A DNA stretch of 64,000 nt, from positions 62,001 to 126,000 of the forward strand of contig NZ_FLKH01000011.1 in the NCBI RefSeq assembly GCF_900086715.1, read 5' to 3'. The stretch is from Gracilibacillus timonensis (lineage in GTDB: Bacteria > Bacillota > Bacilli > Bacillales > Amphibacillaceae). Position numbers and translations under genes: made by a program. Shown here piece after piece: positions 53,034 to 62,299 of this stretch (positions are counted from its first letter, which is position 1; every line of letters starts with the position of its first letter). The notes below the pieces were generated by a model. It saw only the letters and a list, made by a program, of their open reading frames with translations. It had not been told where the DNA came from and did no database searches.

Positions 53034-54154
53034 ATGATAGTCAACAAAGCATATCAATTTCGTATCTATCCAAAAAAAAACAAGAAGTTCTAATTGCTAA
53101 AACAATCGGATGTTCACGTTTTGTTTTTAATCATTTCTTAGCTAAGTGGAAGGACACATACAAAGAGACTGGCAAAGGCTTAACATACAACGCTTGTTCT
53201 GCTCAATTAACACAACTAAAGAAAGAGTTAGTCTGGTTAAAAGAAGTGGATAGTATAGCTGTTCAATCCTCCCTTAAAAACCTTGCCGATTCATACACTC
53301 GTTTCTTCAAAAAACAAAACAAAGCACCACGGTTCAAGTCTAAAAGGAATAAGGTTCAATCTTACACAACTAAGCATACAAACGGTAATATTGCCATTGT
53401 GGACAACAAAATCAAGCTACCTAAACTCGGATTTGTTCGTTTTGCTAAAAGTCGTGAAGCGAATGGTCGTATTCTCCATGCGACTGTTAGACGTAACCCG
53501 AGTGGAAAACATTTTGTATCTATTCTTGTTGAAACCGAAGTACAACCATTAGAAAAGACAGATGCTTCTGTTGGTGTTGATTTAGGACTAAAGGATTTCG
53601 CTATTCTTTCCACTGGTGAAGTATTTCCCAATCCAAAATGGTTACGCAAACTAGAAGAAAAATTAGCAAACGCACAGCGTATACTTTCAAGACGCATTAA
53701 AGGTTCTTCCAATTGGCATAAACAACGAATGAAGGTTGCACGTATTCATGAAAGGATACAAAATTCCCGTAAGGACTACTTGCACAAAATCTCTACTAAA
53801 ATCATCAAAAACCACGATGTAATCGGTATGGAGGATTTGCAAGTGTCAAATATGCTCAAGAACGACAAATTAGCAAAAGCAATCAGTGAAATATCTTGGT
53901 CACAATTTCGTACCATGTTGGAGTACAAAGCCAAATGGTATGGAAAACAGGTTGTAATCGTTGCTAAAAACTTCCCTTCCAGTCAACTTTGCTCTTGTTG
54001 TGGTCATAAAAACAAAGACGTTAAAAATCTCGCACTGCGTGAATGGGATTGCCCTTCTTGTGGAACTTATCACGATAGAGATATTAACGCAAGCACAAAT
54101 CTTAAAAATGAAGCGATAAGACTTCTAACCGTCGGTGCGACGGGGTTAGCCTAA
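53034..54154 (+). pseudogene. tnpB: TnpB RNA-guided nuclease (IS A), frameshifted near the start
   Basis: ATG 53034 behind AAGGAG encodes [15 protein letters not shown], then an A9 run at 53,072-53,080 puts the frame off by one base; the rest continues [19 protein letters not shown] in the other frame. RuvC and zinc-finger motifs are intact: [36 protein letters not shown]...[15 protein letters not shown]. Either a loss-of-function frameshift or slippage-rescued expression. Confidence 0.85.
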
Positions 54155-54239
54155 TCAATAATCGGTGGTTACACTGATGTTCTTAGGAATCCCCCACTTC
54201 CATTAGGCCGTAAGGTCGAATAAGTGGCGGGTAGTTCAA
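54155..54239 (+). ncRNA. Predicted omega RNA/right end of IS A
   Basis: The conserved right-end segment after tnpB with hairpins (CCCCCACTT...AAGTGGCGGG) ends at TCAA. TnpB elements produce a guide RNA from this region, whose guide is the flanking sequence (here ATAAGCTAAG side). Boundaries are inferred. Confidence 0.45.
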
Positions 54240-54275
54240 GATAAGCTAAGAGAAACTTAGAAGGGAGAAAATGAT

Positions 54276-54306
54276 ATGAAACAAACACAACAACATCTGC
54301 AATTAC
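54276..54306 (+). pseudogene. DUF899 gene, first 10 codons (5' fragment)
   Basis: ATG 54276 behind AGAAGGGAG encodes MKQTQQHLQL plus one base (C) of codon 11. The IS inserted after TTAC at 54,306. The gene continues at 56,133, restoring the codon CCC (Pro) and the expected family N-terminus. Confidence 0.85.
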
Positions 54307-54461
54307 AGATTTTCCGAACGGGAAAGCCCACTACGGTGCGACAGCCCCCCCTTTAGGGGTGGGATGAGAGTGAGGTCAGATACGGAGTGCCACTAAAAAC
54401 CATAAGGTTTTGTGGTGCTTCAAGTATCTGAAAATTTCACTCTATATTTATGGTATATCCG

Positions 54462-54490
54462 TTGTAGTTTGTAAACGAAACTGATACAAT
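54462..54490 (+). promoter_or_regulatory. tnpA promoter giving a leaderless mRNA
   Basis: TTGTAG (54462-54467), 17-bp spacer, TACAAT (54485-54490). A start 7 bases after the -10 is the A of ATG 54497; no ribosome binding site is present. Confidence 0.65.
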
Positions 54491-54496
54491 GTGTAT

Positions 54497-54895
54497 ATGA
54501 ACGAATACAGAAGAACAAACACAACCGTATCATTAATCAACTATCATTTTGTTTTTTGTCCCCGGTATAGAAGGAAAATATTCCTTCGTACTGATGTAGA
54601 GGAACGATTCAAACAATTAGTCCAAGAAATATGTGAAGAATTAAAAATCGTTATTGTCGCTTTAGAATGTGACAAAGACCATACCCACATGTTTCTGAAC
54701 TCACTACCAACATTTAGCCCTGCTGCTATTATGGCAAAAATCAAAGGAGTGACTTCTAAAAAGTTGAGAGAGGAATTTCCTCATCTTCAACACTTGCCAA
54801 GTCTTTGGACACGTTCCTATTTTGTATCTACCGCAGGAAAAGTATCAAGTGAAACGATGAAGCGTTATGTTGAACAACAAAAAACAAGGGGGTGA
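54497..54895 (+). CDS. tnpA: IS200-type transposase TnpA (HUH, Y1)
   Basis: 132 aa single-strand transposase. The HUH metal motif is DHTHMFLN and the catalytic Tyr is in MKRYVEQQK. N-terminal NYHFVFCPRYRRKIF strand is typical. Complete and apparently functional. Start ATG 54497, probably leaderless; GTG 54491 is an alternative. Confidence 0.93.
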   Translation: MNEYRRTNTTVSLINYHFVFCPRYRRKIFLRTDVEERFKQLVQEICEELKIVIVALECDKDHTHMFLNSLPTFSPAAIMAKIKGVTSKKLREEFPHLQHLPSLWTRSYFVSTAGKVSSETMKRYVEQQKTRG

Positions 54896-54900
54896 ATGAT

Positions 54901-55977
54901 GTGTCACAGACAATAACGATAAAAGTTAAATTGATACCTACAAAAGAACAAGCTTCTATTTTGTCGGAAATGAGTAAAACGTATATTTCTGTAATCAATA
55001 CGCTCGTTTCTGAAATGGTTGATGAAAAGAAAAGCACAAAGAAGTCAAGTAAAGATATTTCTGTATCTTTGCCGAGTGCGGTTAAAAATCAAGCAATCAA
55101 AGATGCTAAAAGCGTATTTAAAAAAGGGAAGAAGAGTAAGTACAAAGTTATTCCTATACTCAAAAAAACTGTATGTGTTTGGAATAACCAAAACTATTCT
55201 TTTGATTCTACGCACATTTCCATGCCGATTATGATGGATGGGAAAGCGAAGAAAATACCTATACGTGCCTTATTCATGGATAAGGATAACCGTAACATGG
55301 ATTTGCTGAAACACAAACTAGGCACACTTCGTATCACAAAGAAAGCGAATAAATGGATGGCACAAATTTCTGTCACTATACCTACCGTTCAAGGAACAGG
55401 TTTAAAAGTCATGGGTGTAGACTTAGGTTTAAAAGTACCTGCTGTTGCTGTAACAGATGATGAAAAGGTACGCTTCTTTGGTAATGGCAGACAAAATAAA
55501 TACGTGAAACGAAAATTCCGTTCTGAACGCAAAGCATTAGGCAAAAGAAAAAAGTTAAATGCTATTCGCAATTCAAAGGACAAGGAACAACGATGGATGA
55601 AAGACCAAGACCATCAGGTTAGTCGTGCCATCGTAAATTTTGCAAAAGATCATAGGGTTTCTGTCATTCGTTTAGAACAATTAGCGAATATTAGACAGAC
55701 GGCAAGAACAAGCCGTAAAAACGAAAAGAACCTGCACAGCTGGTCATTCTATCGTCTATCTCAATTCATTGAATACAAAGCGAACTTAGAAGGTATTAAA
55801 GTGGAATATGTGAATCCTGCATACACAAGTCAAACATGCCCTACATGTTTTGAAAAGAATAAGGCACAAGATCGAAAATATACGTGTAAATGTGGATTCA
55901 AAAAACATCGTGATTTAGTCGGTGCTATGAATATTCGTTATGCACCTGTGATTGATGGTAACAGTCAATCAGCCTAA
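54901..55977 (+). CDS. tnpB: TnpB RNA-guided nuclease (IS B)
   Basis: 358 aa. RuvC acidic residues in VMGVDLGLKVPAVAV (D), VIRLEQLANI (E) and HRDLVGAMNI (D); zinc finger CPTCFEKNKAQDRKYTCKCG. GTG 54901 is behind AAGGGGGT, following the tnpA stop closely. Guides come from the right end of the element; complete. Confidence 0.93.
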   Translation: MSQTITIKVKLIPTKEQASILSEMSKTYISVINTLVSEMVDEKKSTKKSSKDISVSLPSAVKNQAIKDAKSVFKKGKKSKYKVIPILKKTVCVWNNQNYSFDSTHISMPIMMDGKAKKIPIRALFMDKDNRNMDLLKHKLGTLRITKKANKWMAQISVTIPTVQGTGLKVMGVDLGLKVPAVAVTDDEKVRFFGNGRQNKYVKRKFRSERKALGKRKKLNAIRNSKDKEQRWMKDQDHQVSRAIVNFAKDHRVSVIRLEQLANIRQTARTSRKNEKNLHSWSFYRLSQFIEYKANLEGIKVEYVNPAYTSQTCPTCFEKNKAQDRKYTCKCGFKKHRDLVGAMNIRYAPVIDGNSQSA

Positions 55978-55984
55978 GATGCTA

Positions 55985-56132
55985 TATGCACTGTCTTAGG
56001 AAGGGTAATGAGATACCCTCATCTTGAAGGCTGTTCAAAACAGAAATGGACTGCGAACGTTTAGTCATTCAAGAATCCCACCCGTTAAACCATAAGGTTT
56101 AGGGCTTGTGACTTTAGTCGTGGGAGTCTCAA
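55985..56132 (+). ncRNA. Predicted omega RNA/right end of IS B
   Basis: Post-tnpB segment with hairpins ending in CCACCCGTTAAACCATAAGG and TTTAGGGCTTGTGACTTTAG, then GTGGGAGTCTCAA (56,132). By analogy with other TnpB systems the guide would be the DUF899 sequence from 56,133. Confidence 0.45.
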
Positions 56133-56914
56133 CCGATGTCGTATCCTATGATGAATGGCTCGTGGCGCGTAAGGAATTACTAGCTAAAGAGAAGGAGTTT
56201 ACGAAGTTGCGAGATTCGATGAATGCCGAGCGGCGAAAACTTCCTATGGTGGAAGTGGATAAAGACTATGTCTTCGATGGTCTGCAGGGCAAGACTAGGC
56301 TGCTTGATTTGTTTGAAGGACGTGCTCAGCTTATTGTGCATCACTTTATGTTTGATCCTGATTGGGAAGCTGGCTGTCCTGCTTGCTCTCTGGCTGCAGA
56401 CAACATGGGGCATCTTGCTCATCTTCATGCGCGTAACACATCATTAGCTCTAGTATCCCGGGCTCCATTTGCCAAGCTTCAACAATATAAGGAACGTATG
56501 GGGTGGAATATCCCTTGGTATTCATCTTACCATAGTGATTTCAATTATGATTTTCATGTGACACTGGACGAATCCGTGGCCCCTGTTGAGTACAATTATT
56601 TGACCAAGAATGAGCTGGTTCAAATGGGAGTACCCGTTGATGCAGGCCAGTCCATGGAAGTGCCTGGCATAAGTACTTTTCTTCGTGATGGTGAAAGAGT
56701 TTTTCACACCTACACGACGTATGCCCGTGGAACGGATCTACTCATTGGTACCTTTAACTACCTTGATTTAACAGCTCTTGGCAGGCAGGAGGACTGGGAA
56801 CAGCCATCTGGACGCAGTGATGGGAACGGTAAGACATGGCTTCGTCGCCACGATGAATATGATCACTCTTTTGAATCGGAGTCTCATTGCCATTCAGAAA
56901 AAAGCGATTTGTAA
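56133..56914 (+). pseudogene. DUF899 (thioredoxin-fold) gene, remaining 3' part
   Basis: Continues DVVSYDEWLVARKELLAKEK with RLLDLFEGRAQLIVHHFMF, CPACSLAADNM and the FHTYTTYARGTDLLIGTFN end, the DUF899 pattern. The rest of the gene is intact (259 codons); together with 54,276-54,306 it would give 270 aa. The in-frame part upstream of 56,133 belongs to the IS end. Confidence 0.9.
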
Positions 56915-56940
56915 TTTTGTAAATATATATCTAAATGCAG

Positions 56941-56990
56941 AAAGAGCCCATATTGAGCCATTCAGTATCAATACGGGCTCTTTATTTATC
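56941..56990 (+). terminator. Intrinsic terminator after the DUF899 gene
   Basis: AAAGAGCCC (56941-56949) pairs with GGGCTCTTT (56975-56983), with inner pairs ATTGA/TCAAT, followed by ATTTATC. Confidence 0.8.
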
Positions 56991-57012
56991 TTAAACTACC
57001 AACTTTATTGGC

Positions 57013-57411
57013 TCATTTTCGAACCAAACACATGATGCCGCTAATAAGCAAAAAGATGCCAGGAATAATGCCGATCCCTACTGTGGAGATGGCAGCTAAA
57101 ACAGCAGTCACAATGAAAATAATGCCAGCGGTTTTCGGACGCTTATTTCCTTTCATTAAGAAAATCGCTACAAAACTCAATAGGATCGCCAGAATAGAAG
57201 CAATGACAAAAAGCCATCCACCAATACTCATTCCATCTAATACGGCATTTACATTTAGATCACCAGAACTTGTTTCGCGTGAATTCTCTTCTAAATCTTG
57301 CAGGAAAGTTTCGTTATCTTGTAGGACTAACATGATGGAGCCAAAAGCGGCAATCAGTCCATACCCGAGCATTCCGATGATACTTAATATCGTTTCACCT
57401 GTTCTTTTCAT
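57013..57411 (-). CDS. DUF4064 family membrane protein
   Basis: 132 aa, four predicted helices; MKRTGETILSIIGMLGYGLI start and GIIPGIFLLISGIMCLV end match DUF4064. ATG 57411 is 9 bases after AAGGAAGG. Function unknown. Last gene of the ABC operon from 59,296. Confidence 0.8.
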   Translation of the reverse strand: MKRTGETILSIIGMLGYGLIAAFGSIMLVLQDNETFLQDLEENSRETSSGDLNVNAVLDGMSIGGWLFVIASILAILLSFVAIFLMKGNKRPKTAGIIFIVTAVLAAISTVGIGIIPGIFLLISGIMCLVRK

Positions 57412-57426
57412 AATCTTCATCCTTCC

Positions 57427-58383
57427 TTATTGTCCCGCAACATCACGTTTGGTAAATACAGCCCAAGAAGCTACGATAAATAGGACGTAATACACGAGTA
57501 ACATGATGATGGAAAATGTTAATGTCATGCCTTCCACCCAAGGCATATCATTCGCATATCGGCTCAAATCAGTGTTGGCAAATAGGATATATTTTGCCCA
57601 ATCATATTGCGAGGCAAAAGAGACAATGGAATTGCCAGCCATCATCAGAAACACTGCCGTACCAATGGCCAATGCGCTATTACGGAAAATACTCGAAATC
57701 ATAAAGGCAAAGGTGGCCATCATAACCAGGTTCACTAGCTTATAACCATAACCAGTAATCACTTCATGAATAATCGATACATACTCTAAGCCACCGCTTT
57801 GGGATAAGACCATATGAGGGTTCCAGCCTTCTATGCCAAAGAAAATGGCACCAATAATCCAGGAAAAGAAAACGACAAATAGCAAGGTAATGAGTGCGAA
57901 TAACAGAACCGATATGTATTTGGATAATAATATCTTCGATCTGGAAATGGGGCGGATGAGTAATAGTTTGATCGTACCCCATCTAAACTCATTAGCAACA
58001 ATTCCTGCTGCAACGATGATGGTTAATAAACTCACGATGGATAGCAACATGCTATTGTCCAGCACAAATTGCCAGGTGTCATATCCCACTGGCTGTATGT
58101 CATTATCTAGATAGTAATTGTTTTTCTCTATCTCACCTGTATTGAAATCTTGCATAAATTCCTGTTCTTCCATCTCTGTAGTTAGTGCTTCATTCTCTTC
58201 CTGCAATTCCGCACGCCATGAATCTTGACTATATCCGTCACTAACTTCCCCAAAAAAATGAGTCATCATTCCACTTCCTAGAATGATCACCGCTAAGATG
58301 ATGTACATGATCCAAGTGGATTTTAGGATATAGATCTTGTTTACTTCATTACGAATTAATTGAAATAGGTTACTCAATGACAT
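57427..58383 (-). CDS. ABC-2 type permease
   Basis: 318 aa; N-terminal LIRNEVNKIYILKSTWIMYI, a large extracellular loop (about 45-110), then five helices. Family of bacteriocin/lantibiotic immunity or Na+ exporters. Start overlaps the ATPase stop by 14 bases, so the two are one transporter. Confidence 0.88.
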   Translation of the reverse strand: MSLSNLFQLIRNEVNKIYILKSTWIMYIILAVIILGSGMMTHFFGEVSDGYSQDSWRAELQEENEALTTEMEEQEFMQDFNTGEIEKNNYYLDNDIQPVGYDTWQFVLDNSMLLSIVSLLTIIVAAGIVANEFRWGTIKLLLIRPISRSKILLSKYISVLLFALITLLFVVFFSWIIGAIFFGIEGWNPHMVLSQSGGLEYVSIIHEVITGYGYKLVNLVMMATFAFMISSIFRNSALAIGTAVFLMMAGNSIVSFASQYDWAKYILFANTDLSRYANDMPWVEGMTLTFSIIMLLVYYVLFIVASWAVFTKRDVAGQ

Positions 58384-59296
58384 TCTCTCCTATCAAATCC
58401 AAGAATTTTTCTTCTAATGTGGCCTTTGATACTACTGCTTGGTAAACTAAAATATCCTGAAGCACCAACGTTTTAATAATCTTGGGGATATCTTCTTTCT
58501 TGCATGGAAAGGAGACGAAAGCCTCTTCGAGAACCGCCTCTATTTCATACTCTGTTTTGATTATTTCAATGGCTTTCTCGGCAAGGTTTACTTCCAGTTT
58601 TACTTGATTATCCTCACCAGATCCAGTGGTGGAATCTTTAACCGTTTGGATGGTAACCAACTCGCCATTCTTAATAATGCCAATCCGGTCACACATGAGT
58701 TCAATTTCGGATAGTAAGTGGCTGGAGATGATCACCGCCACATTTTGTTCGGTGGCTAAGCGTCGAATGTAATGACGAATCTCTCGAATACCGGCAGGGT
58801 CAAGCCCGTTAGTTGGTTCATCTAAAATTAAAACAGACGGATTATGTAATAAGGCTTGGGCAATTCCTAATCTTTGTCGCATCCCTAAGGAATATCTGCC
58901 TACTTTTTCGTTGATTGCCTTTTCCAATCCTACTAAGGAAATAACTTCTTGTATTCGCTCCTTAGTAATCGAAGGAATCATCCGAGCAAAGTGGTTTAAA
59001 TTCTGCTTTCCTGTCATAAATGGGTACATTTCTGGATTCTCGACGATGGCGCCCACTTCGCCAATGGCTTCCTTAAAATCCTTTTTAATGCTTTTGCCTA
59101 ATATTTGTACGTCGCCAGCAGTGATACTCATTAAACCTACCATCATCCGAATCGTCGTCGTTTTACCAGCCCCGTTTGGACCGATAAAGCCAAAGACTTC
59201 ACCTCTGTTAATCTCAAAGTCCAACCCTTTAATAATTTCTTTGCTTCCAATTGTTTTCTTTAAGTCGATCAATTTCATTGCTGTTTGTTGTTCCAA
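58370..59296 (-). CDS. ABC transporter ATPase (antimicrobial export type)
   Basis: 308 aa. Walker A GPNGAGKTT, signature YSLGMRQRLGIAQ, Walker B VLILDEPTNGLDPAG, H-loop SSHLLSE. C-terminal domain of about 90 residues, as in BcrA-type exporters. Confidence 0.93.
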   Translation of the reverse strand: MEQQTAMKLIDLKKTIGSKEIIKGLDFEINRGEVFGFIGPNGAGKTTTIRMMVGLMSITAGDVQILGKSIKKDFKEAIGEVGAIVENPEMYPFMTGKQNLNHFARMIPSITKERIQEVISLVGLEKAINEKVGRYSLGMRQRLGIAQALLHNPSVLILDEPTNGLDPAGIREIRHYIRRLATEQNVAVIISSHLLSEIELMCDRIGIIKNGELVTIQTVKDSTTGSGEDNQVKLEVNLAEKAIEIIKTEYEIEAVLEEAFVSFPCKKEDIPKIIKTLVLQDILVYQAVVSKATLEEKFLDLIGENVIE

Positions 59297-59326
59297 AAGG
59301 TTCCCTCCCTGTCCTTATTAATTTCA

Positions 59327-59530
59327 TTATTCCTCTTTCAACATTTTACTAGCCCTGTGCCCACTTAAAAACAGAGCCACCATGGCAGCATAAACAAAAA
59401 ACACCCAGTAACTAGTCTGATAGCTAGCTAGTATACATGCAACTATTGCCAATAGAATGGATGGAATAAATCCTAACACAAGTTTTATACGTTTTAAAGT
59501 TTGCTTACGTTTCATCATTTTGTTATTCAT
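59327..59530 (-). CDS. Small two-helix membrane protein
   Basis: 67 aa from ATG 59530 behind AAGGAGTGG. Basic N-terminus (MNNKMMKRKQTLKRIKLVLG), helices at about 19-38 and 42-57. Lies upstream of the ABC genes on the same strand. No family recognised. Confidence 0.6.
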   Translation of the reverse strand: MNNKMMKRKQTLKRIKLVLGFIPSILLAIVACILASYQTSYWVFFVYAAMVALFLSGHRASKMLKEE

Positions 59531-59626
59531 TATCTGCCCACTCCTTAGTTTCACTCTCTTTCGTTTGCAGATTGCACCAGTTCGTTGGATACGGCAATCC
59601 ATCAAACAACAGACAGGGCATCCCCA

Positions 59627-59812
59627 TTAGTTCATTTTCTGATTGCGAATGAGACCAAAGACAGCCATGCCAAGGGTGAGTAAACACAACACCGCAAACA
59701 CAACTGTCGTTTGTCTATCGTCATGATAATGGCGATAAACAGCTAGCCCATTTGCCGTAGAACTGATGAACAAACCAACAATAATTAGTGGATGTATCTT
59801 TATTTTTTTCAT
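59627..59812 (-). CDS. Small two-helix membrane protein
   Basis: 61 aa with helices near 8-25 and 36-54 and a basic end. Ribosome binding site GGGAGGTGATGTGCC upstream. No family recognised. Confidence 0.6.
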   Translation of the reverse strand: MKKIKIHPLIIVGLFISSTANGLAVYRHYHDDRQTTVVFAVLCLLTLGMAVFGLIRNQKMN

Positions 59813-59843
59813 GGCACATCACCTCCCGACCTAGAGTAACTTC

Positions 59844-60494
59844 TCATTGATTCATAAAACGTCTTTTATAAATCAATGCTGAAAAACCGTAAGAAACAAA
59901 GCCAACGATCATTAATCCTATGATTCCTAAAGATATTAAATAGAAATTATTTGTTTCATTCATGAATTGGGCTGCTATTGAGTCTATATTATTTATGTTC
60001 GATAACAAAAATCCTGTGATAATAAAGAATAAAAAAGTGTAAATCATTCCATTCTGTTCAAATAAATACGTGAAAGGGATAAGCACCAACATATATAATA
60101 GAGAGATACTTAGTACCACTATTCCCAACAACATGACACCCTTTAGGGAGAGGGATGGATATAAAAAATCAATAATCAAATTTAAAGAGAAGAACAATAA
60201 ATTAGCGAATATGATGATAGTGATAGCGACAGTATAACGTCCTAACACAATTTTTCCCGCTTTCAAATTAGTAGTTGCATGTAGAAATGTAGTCCATCCT
60301 GATTTATTATCATCGATAAATAACATTTGCACACTATTAAGAAGCAGCATGGTTATAAAAATAGCGACAATCATAGAAGATTCTTTCTAGAAAATTAGCG
60401 ATAGAATGATGATCAATAGTAAAGTTACAGTATACTTTGCTTTCAGCCAGTATTTTTTTAACAACAGCATATCTTTTAAAACGAGTCCCCACAT
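59844..60494 (-). pseudogene. ABC-2 permease with an in-frame stop codon
   Basis: From ATG 60494 it reads MWGLVLKDMLLLKKYWLKAK and TVTLLLIIILSLIF, then an in-frame TAG (60,389-60,387), then KESS and MIVAIFITMLLLNSVQMLF to the end at 59,844. With the stop removed it is one 216-aa, six-helix permease of the ABC2_membrane_5 kind. Only a nonsense mutation separates the two halves. Confidence 0.75.
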
Positions 60495-60501
60495 TAGTAT
60501 G

Positions 60502-60618
60502 TCACACCTTACCTGGAATGTTCTGTAACATAGATTCCAAATGATCAGCATCTGCAATTTCTTCTATGTTCTTATCTAAACGTAACCCTCTTCTCTGATT
60601 ACTTTCAGTATAAATCAT
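60502..60618 (-). pseudogene. Fragment of an ABC ATPase C-terminus (tentative)
   Basis: 38 codons (MIYTESNQRRGLRLDKNIEE start) end just before the permease start. Style resembles the C-terminal end of ABC ATPases, but no Walker motifs are present. It may be the remainder of the permease's deleted ATPase. Confidence 0.3.
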
Positions 60619-60670
60619 GTCCTAAGCTGATTCTGCATTCTTTATTTTTAGTTAATAATTGCATATGTAA

Positions 60671-60707
60671 GAACGCGTTACAGTTTGGGGAGTACTATAA
60701 CGCGTTC
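60671..60707. terminator. Hairpin between the MFS gene and the ABC remnant
   Basis: GAACGCGTTA (60671-60680) and TAACGCGTTC (60698-60707), perfect 10-bp arms with a 17-base loop. No T-run, so weak as a terminator. Confidence 0.45.
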
Positions 60708-60782
60708 GGTTGTGATCGTTTAAAAGCTATTGCCTATCATTAAACTGTTCATATTCCAACATAGTCGACCTTTTATTCCCCG

Positions 60783-62141
60783 TTAGGCAGACTTGCTAGC
60801 TGTTTTCCCTTTTGCCGGAAGCATAAATGCCATGGCAACGACAAATATACAGAAGACAAAACAGATTATCGCAACTAGATGTAAGTGCTCTGTATCTAAG
60901 TGACGATTAAAGGTTAAACCAAGCAAACTAGAGGATAGAATAGAGCCGAGGTAGCGGCTTGTTTGAAATAATCCGGAGGCCGCGCCGGTGTCCTCTGGTT
61001 CGACGTGTTCATAAAGGGCGGTCTGGGTAGAAATGTTGTTAAACCCATTACTCAAGCCAAGCACTGCCATAATGATAAGCAGCCAGGCCAAAGGCGACGT
61101 ATCCTGATACGTTAATAAGAGGCCTGTACCCACTAACAGTAAAGAGGCACCAATAATCAGGGGCAGCTTCGAACCATATTTGTCGATCATTTTGCCGGCT
61201 AATGGTGCAACAACCACACCAAATCCCGCCAGTGACAGCATAATAATGCCGGTATGTTGTTCGCTGTATTGCAAATATTGCTGGAGATAAGTAGGGAATC
61301 CAAAAAAATAACAATAAAAAATCAAATTAATACTCATAAATTGTAAGTAGATCAGGGACACATAACGGTTTTTGGTTAACCCCTTTACATCGATAAATGG
61401 CTCCTGCTGTCTGCGCTCAAAAAAGTAAAACCCAATAGCCGCAGTCAAGAAGAGCAATAATGCCCACCAGCGAATCTGTTGATCCAGAGACAGCAAGAAT
61501 AAGATCAGACCGACAATTGAAACAATAAAGAGCATGATACCTGTGAAATCAATCCGTTTGATGTCAAACTTGCCTTGGCCTGTATTCGGTAAAATAAACA
61601 GAGCCAGCGCAAAGGATAAAATAATAAACGGGAAATTAATAAGGAAAATGGCTTGCCAATCCCAAGACGCTACTAAAAAACCCCCAATAGAAGGGCCAAA
61701 GGCAGCGGATGTGGAAGCAAAGACCGATAATATAGCTATGGCTCTTCCTTGTCCTTGTGTAATATGTTTTCGTACCATACTCATGCCACTAGGAAATAAT
61801 GTCGAGCTACCAATTGCCTGCAACGCACGACACCCTAAGAGAAACGGATAATTTGGTGAAAAGGGAGCTAAAATAGACGCAGTCGCTACAATAACAAGCC
61901 CTGATAGAAATAATTTTTTCGGACCAAACATGTCGCTCAATTTCCCCATGACTGGTTGCCCCGCGGCACTCGCAAGGTAAAATATCGAGATCAGCCAGGA
62001 AGCATCGGCAAATGTCAGCGCATAGGCATGTTGTAATCTGGTTAATGCCACAGAGATCATCGATGAGTTTAATGGGTTTAGTAATATGCCAAGGCCAATT
62101 GTTAAAATGAGCAGCCATGGCTTGTGGATATGGTTTTTCAT
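60783..62141 (-). CDS. MFS multidrug exporter (DHA2/EmrB-like)
   Basis: 452 aa, about 14 helices. Motif A region GKLSDMFGPKKLFLSGLVIV, motif C-like ASTSAAFGPSIGGFLVA, and second-half DKYGSKLPLIIGASLL. Proton-driven drug efflux is likely. Divergent from tpx; no regulator gene nearby. Confidence 0.93.
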   Translation of the reverse strand: MKNHIHKPWLLILTIGLGILLNPLNSSMISVALTRLQHAYALTFADASWLISIFYLASAAGQPVMGKLSDMFGPKKLFLSGLVIVATASILAPFSPNYPFLLGCRALQAIGSSTLFPSGMSMVRKHITQGQGRAIAILSVFASTSAAFGPSIGGFLVASWDWQAIFLINFPFIILSFALALFILPNTGQGKFDIKRIDFTGIMLFIVSIVGLILFLLSLDQQIRWWALLLFLTAAIGFYFFERRQQEPFIDVKGLTKNRYVSLIYLQFMSINLIFYCYFFGFPTYLQQYLQYSEQHTGIIMLSLAGFGVVVAPLAGKMIDKYGSKLPLIIGASLLLVGTGLLLTYQDTSPLAWLLIIMAVLGLSNGFNNISTQTALYEHVEPEDTGAASGLFQTSRYLGSILSSSLLGLTFNRHLDTEHLHLVAIICFVFCIFVVAMAFMLPAKGKTASKSA

Positions 62142-62253
62142 TGGTATGCATCACCTTTTGTATGTATGTAAGAAAGATTGCTATATTCATTATAACACGT
62201 ATAGAAAAACCAGCCTCTCAGCCCTATGATTATAAAAACAGGCGAAAAGTATG

Positions 62254-62259
62254 TATAAT
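62254..62259 (+). promoter_or_regulatory. -10 box for tpx
   Basis: TATAAT, about 40 bases before the tpx start, preceded by TG. No convincing -35 was found. Confidence 0.45.
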
Positions 62260-62299
62260 GGAAGGTGGAAAATAGATGAGGGAAAGGATGAGATAGATC

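Larger units (their letters stand above)
52740..54239. mobile_element. IS200/IS605-family element A (tnpB plus RHH gene, no tnpA)
   Basis: Left end with the inverted sequence GTGGGGGATG (about 52,767) and hairpin GGATAG...CTATCC; right end with CCCCCAC...GTGGCGGGTAGTTCAA, ending in the TCAA right-cleavage sequence at 54,239. Contains a divergent pair: small RHH gene (minus) and tnpB (plus). No transposase tnpA, so it depends on another element. Left boundary is approximate. Confidence 0.8.
54307..56132. mobile_element. IS200/IS605-family element B (IS608-like)
   Basis: 1,826 bp, inserted into a DUF899 gene after TTAC, right end TCAA, no target duplication. This is the IS608 cleavage pattern. 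Contains tnpA and tnpB in the same orientation with hairpin-rich ends (left GTGCCAC...GTGGTGC; right AACCATAAGGTTTAGGG). Boundaries are exact from gene reconstruction, apart from possible one-base ambiguity. Confidence 0.92.
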
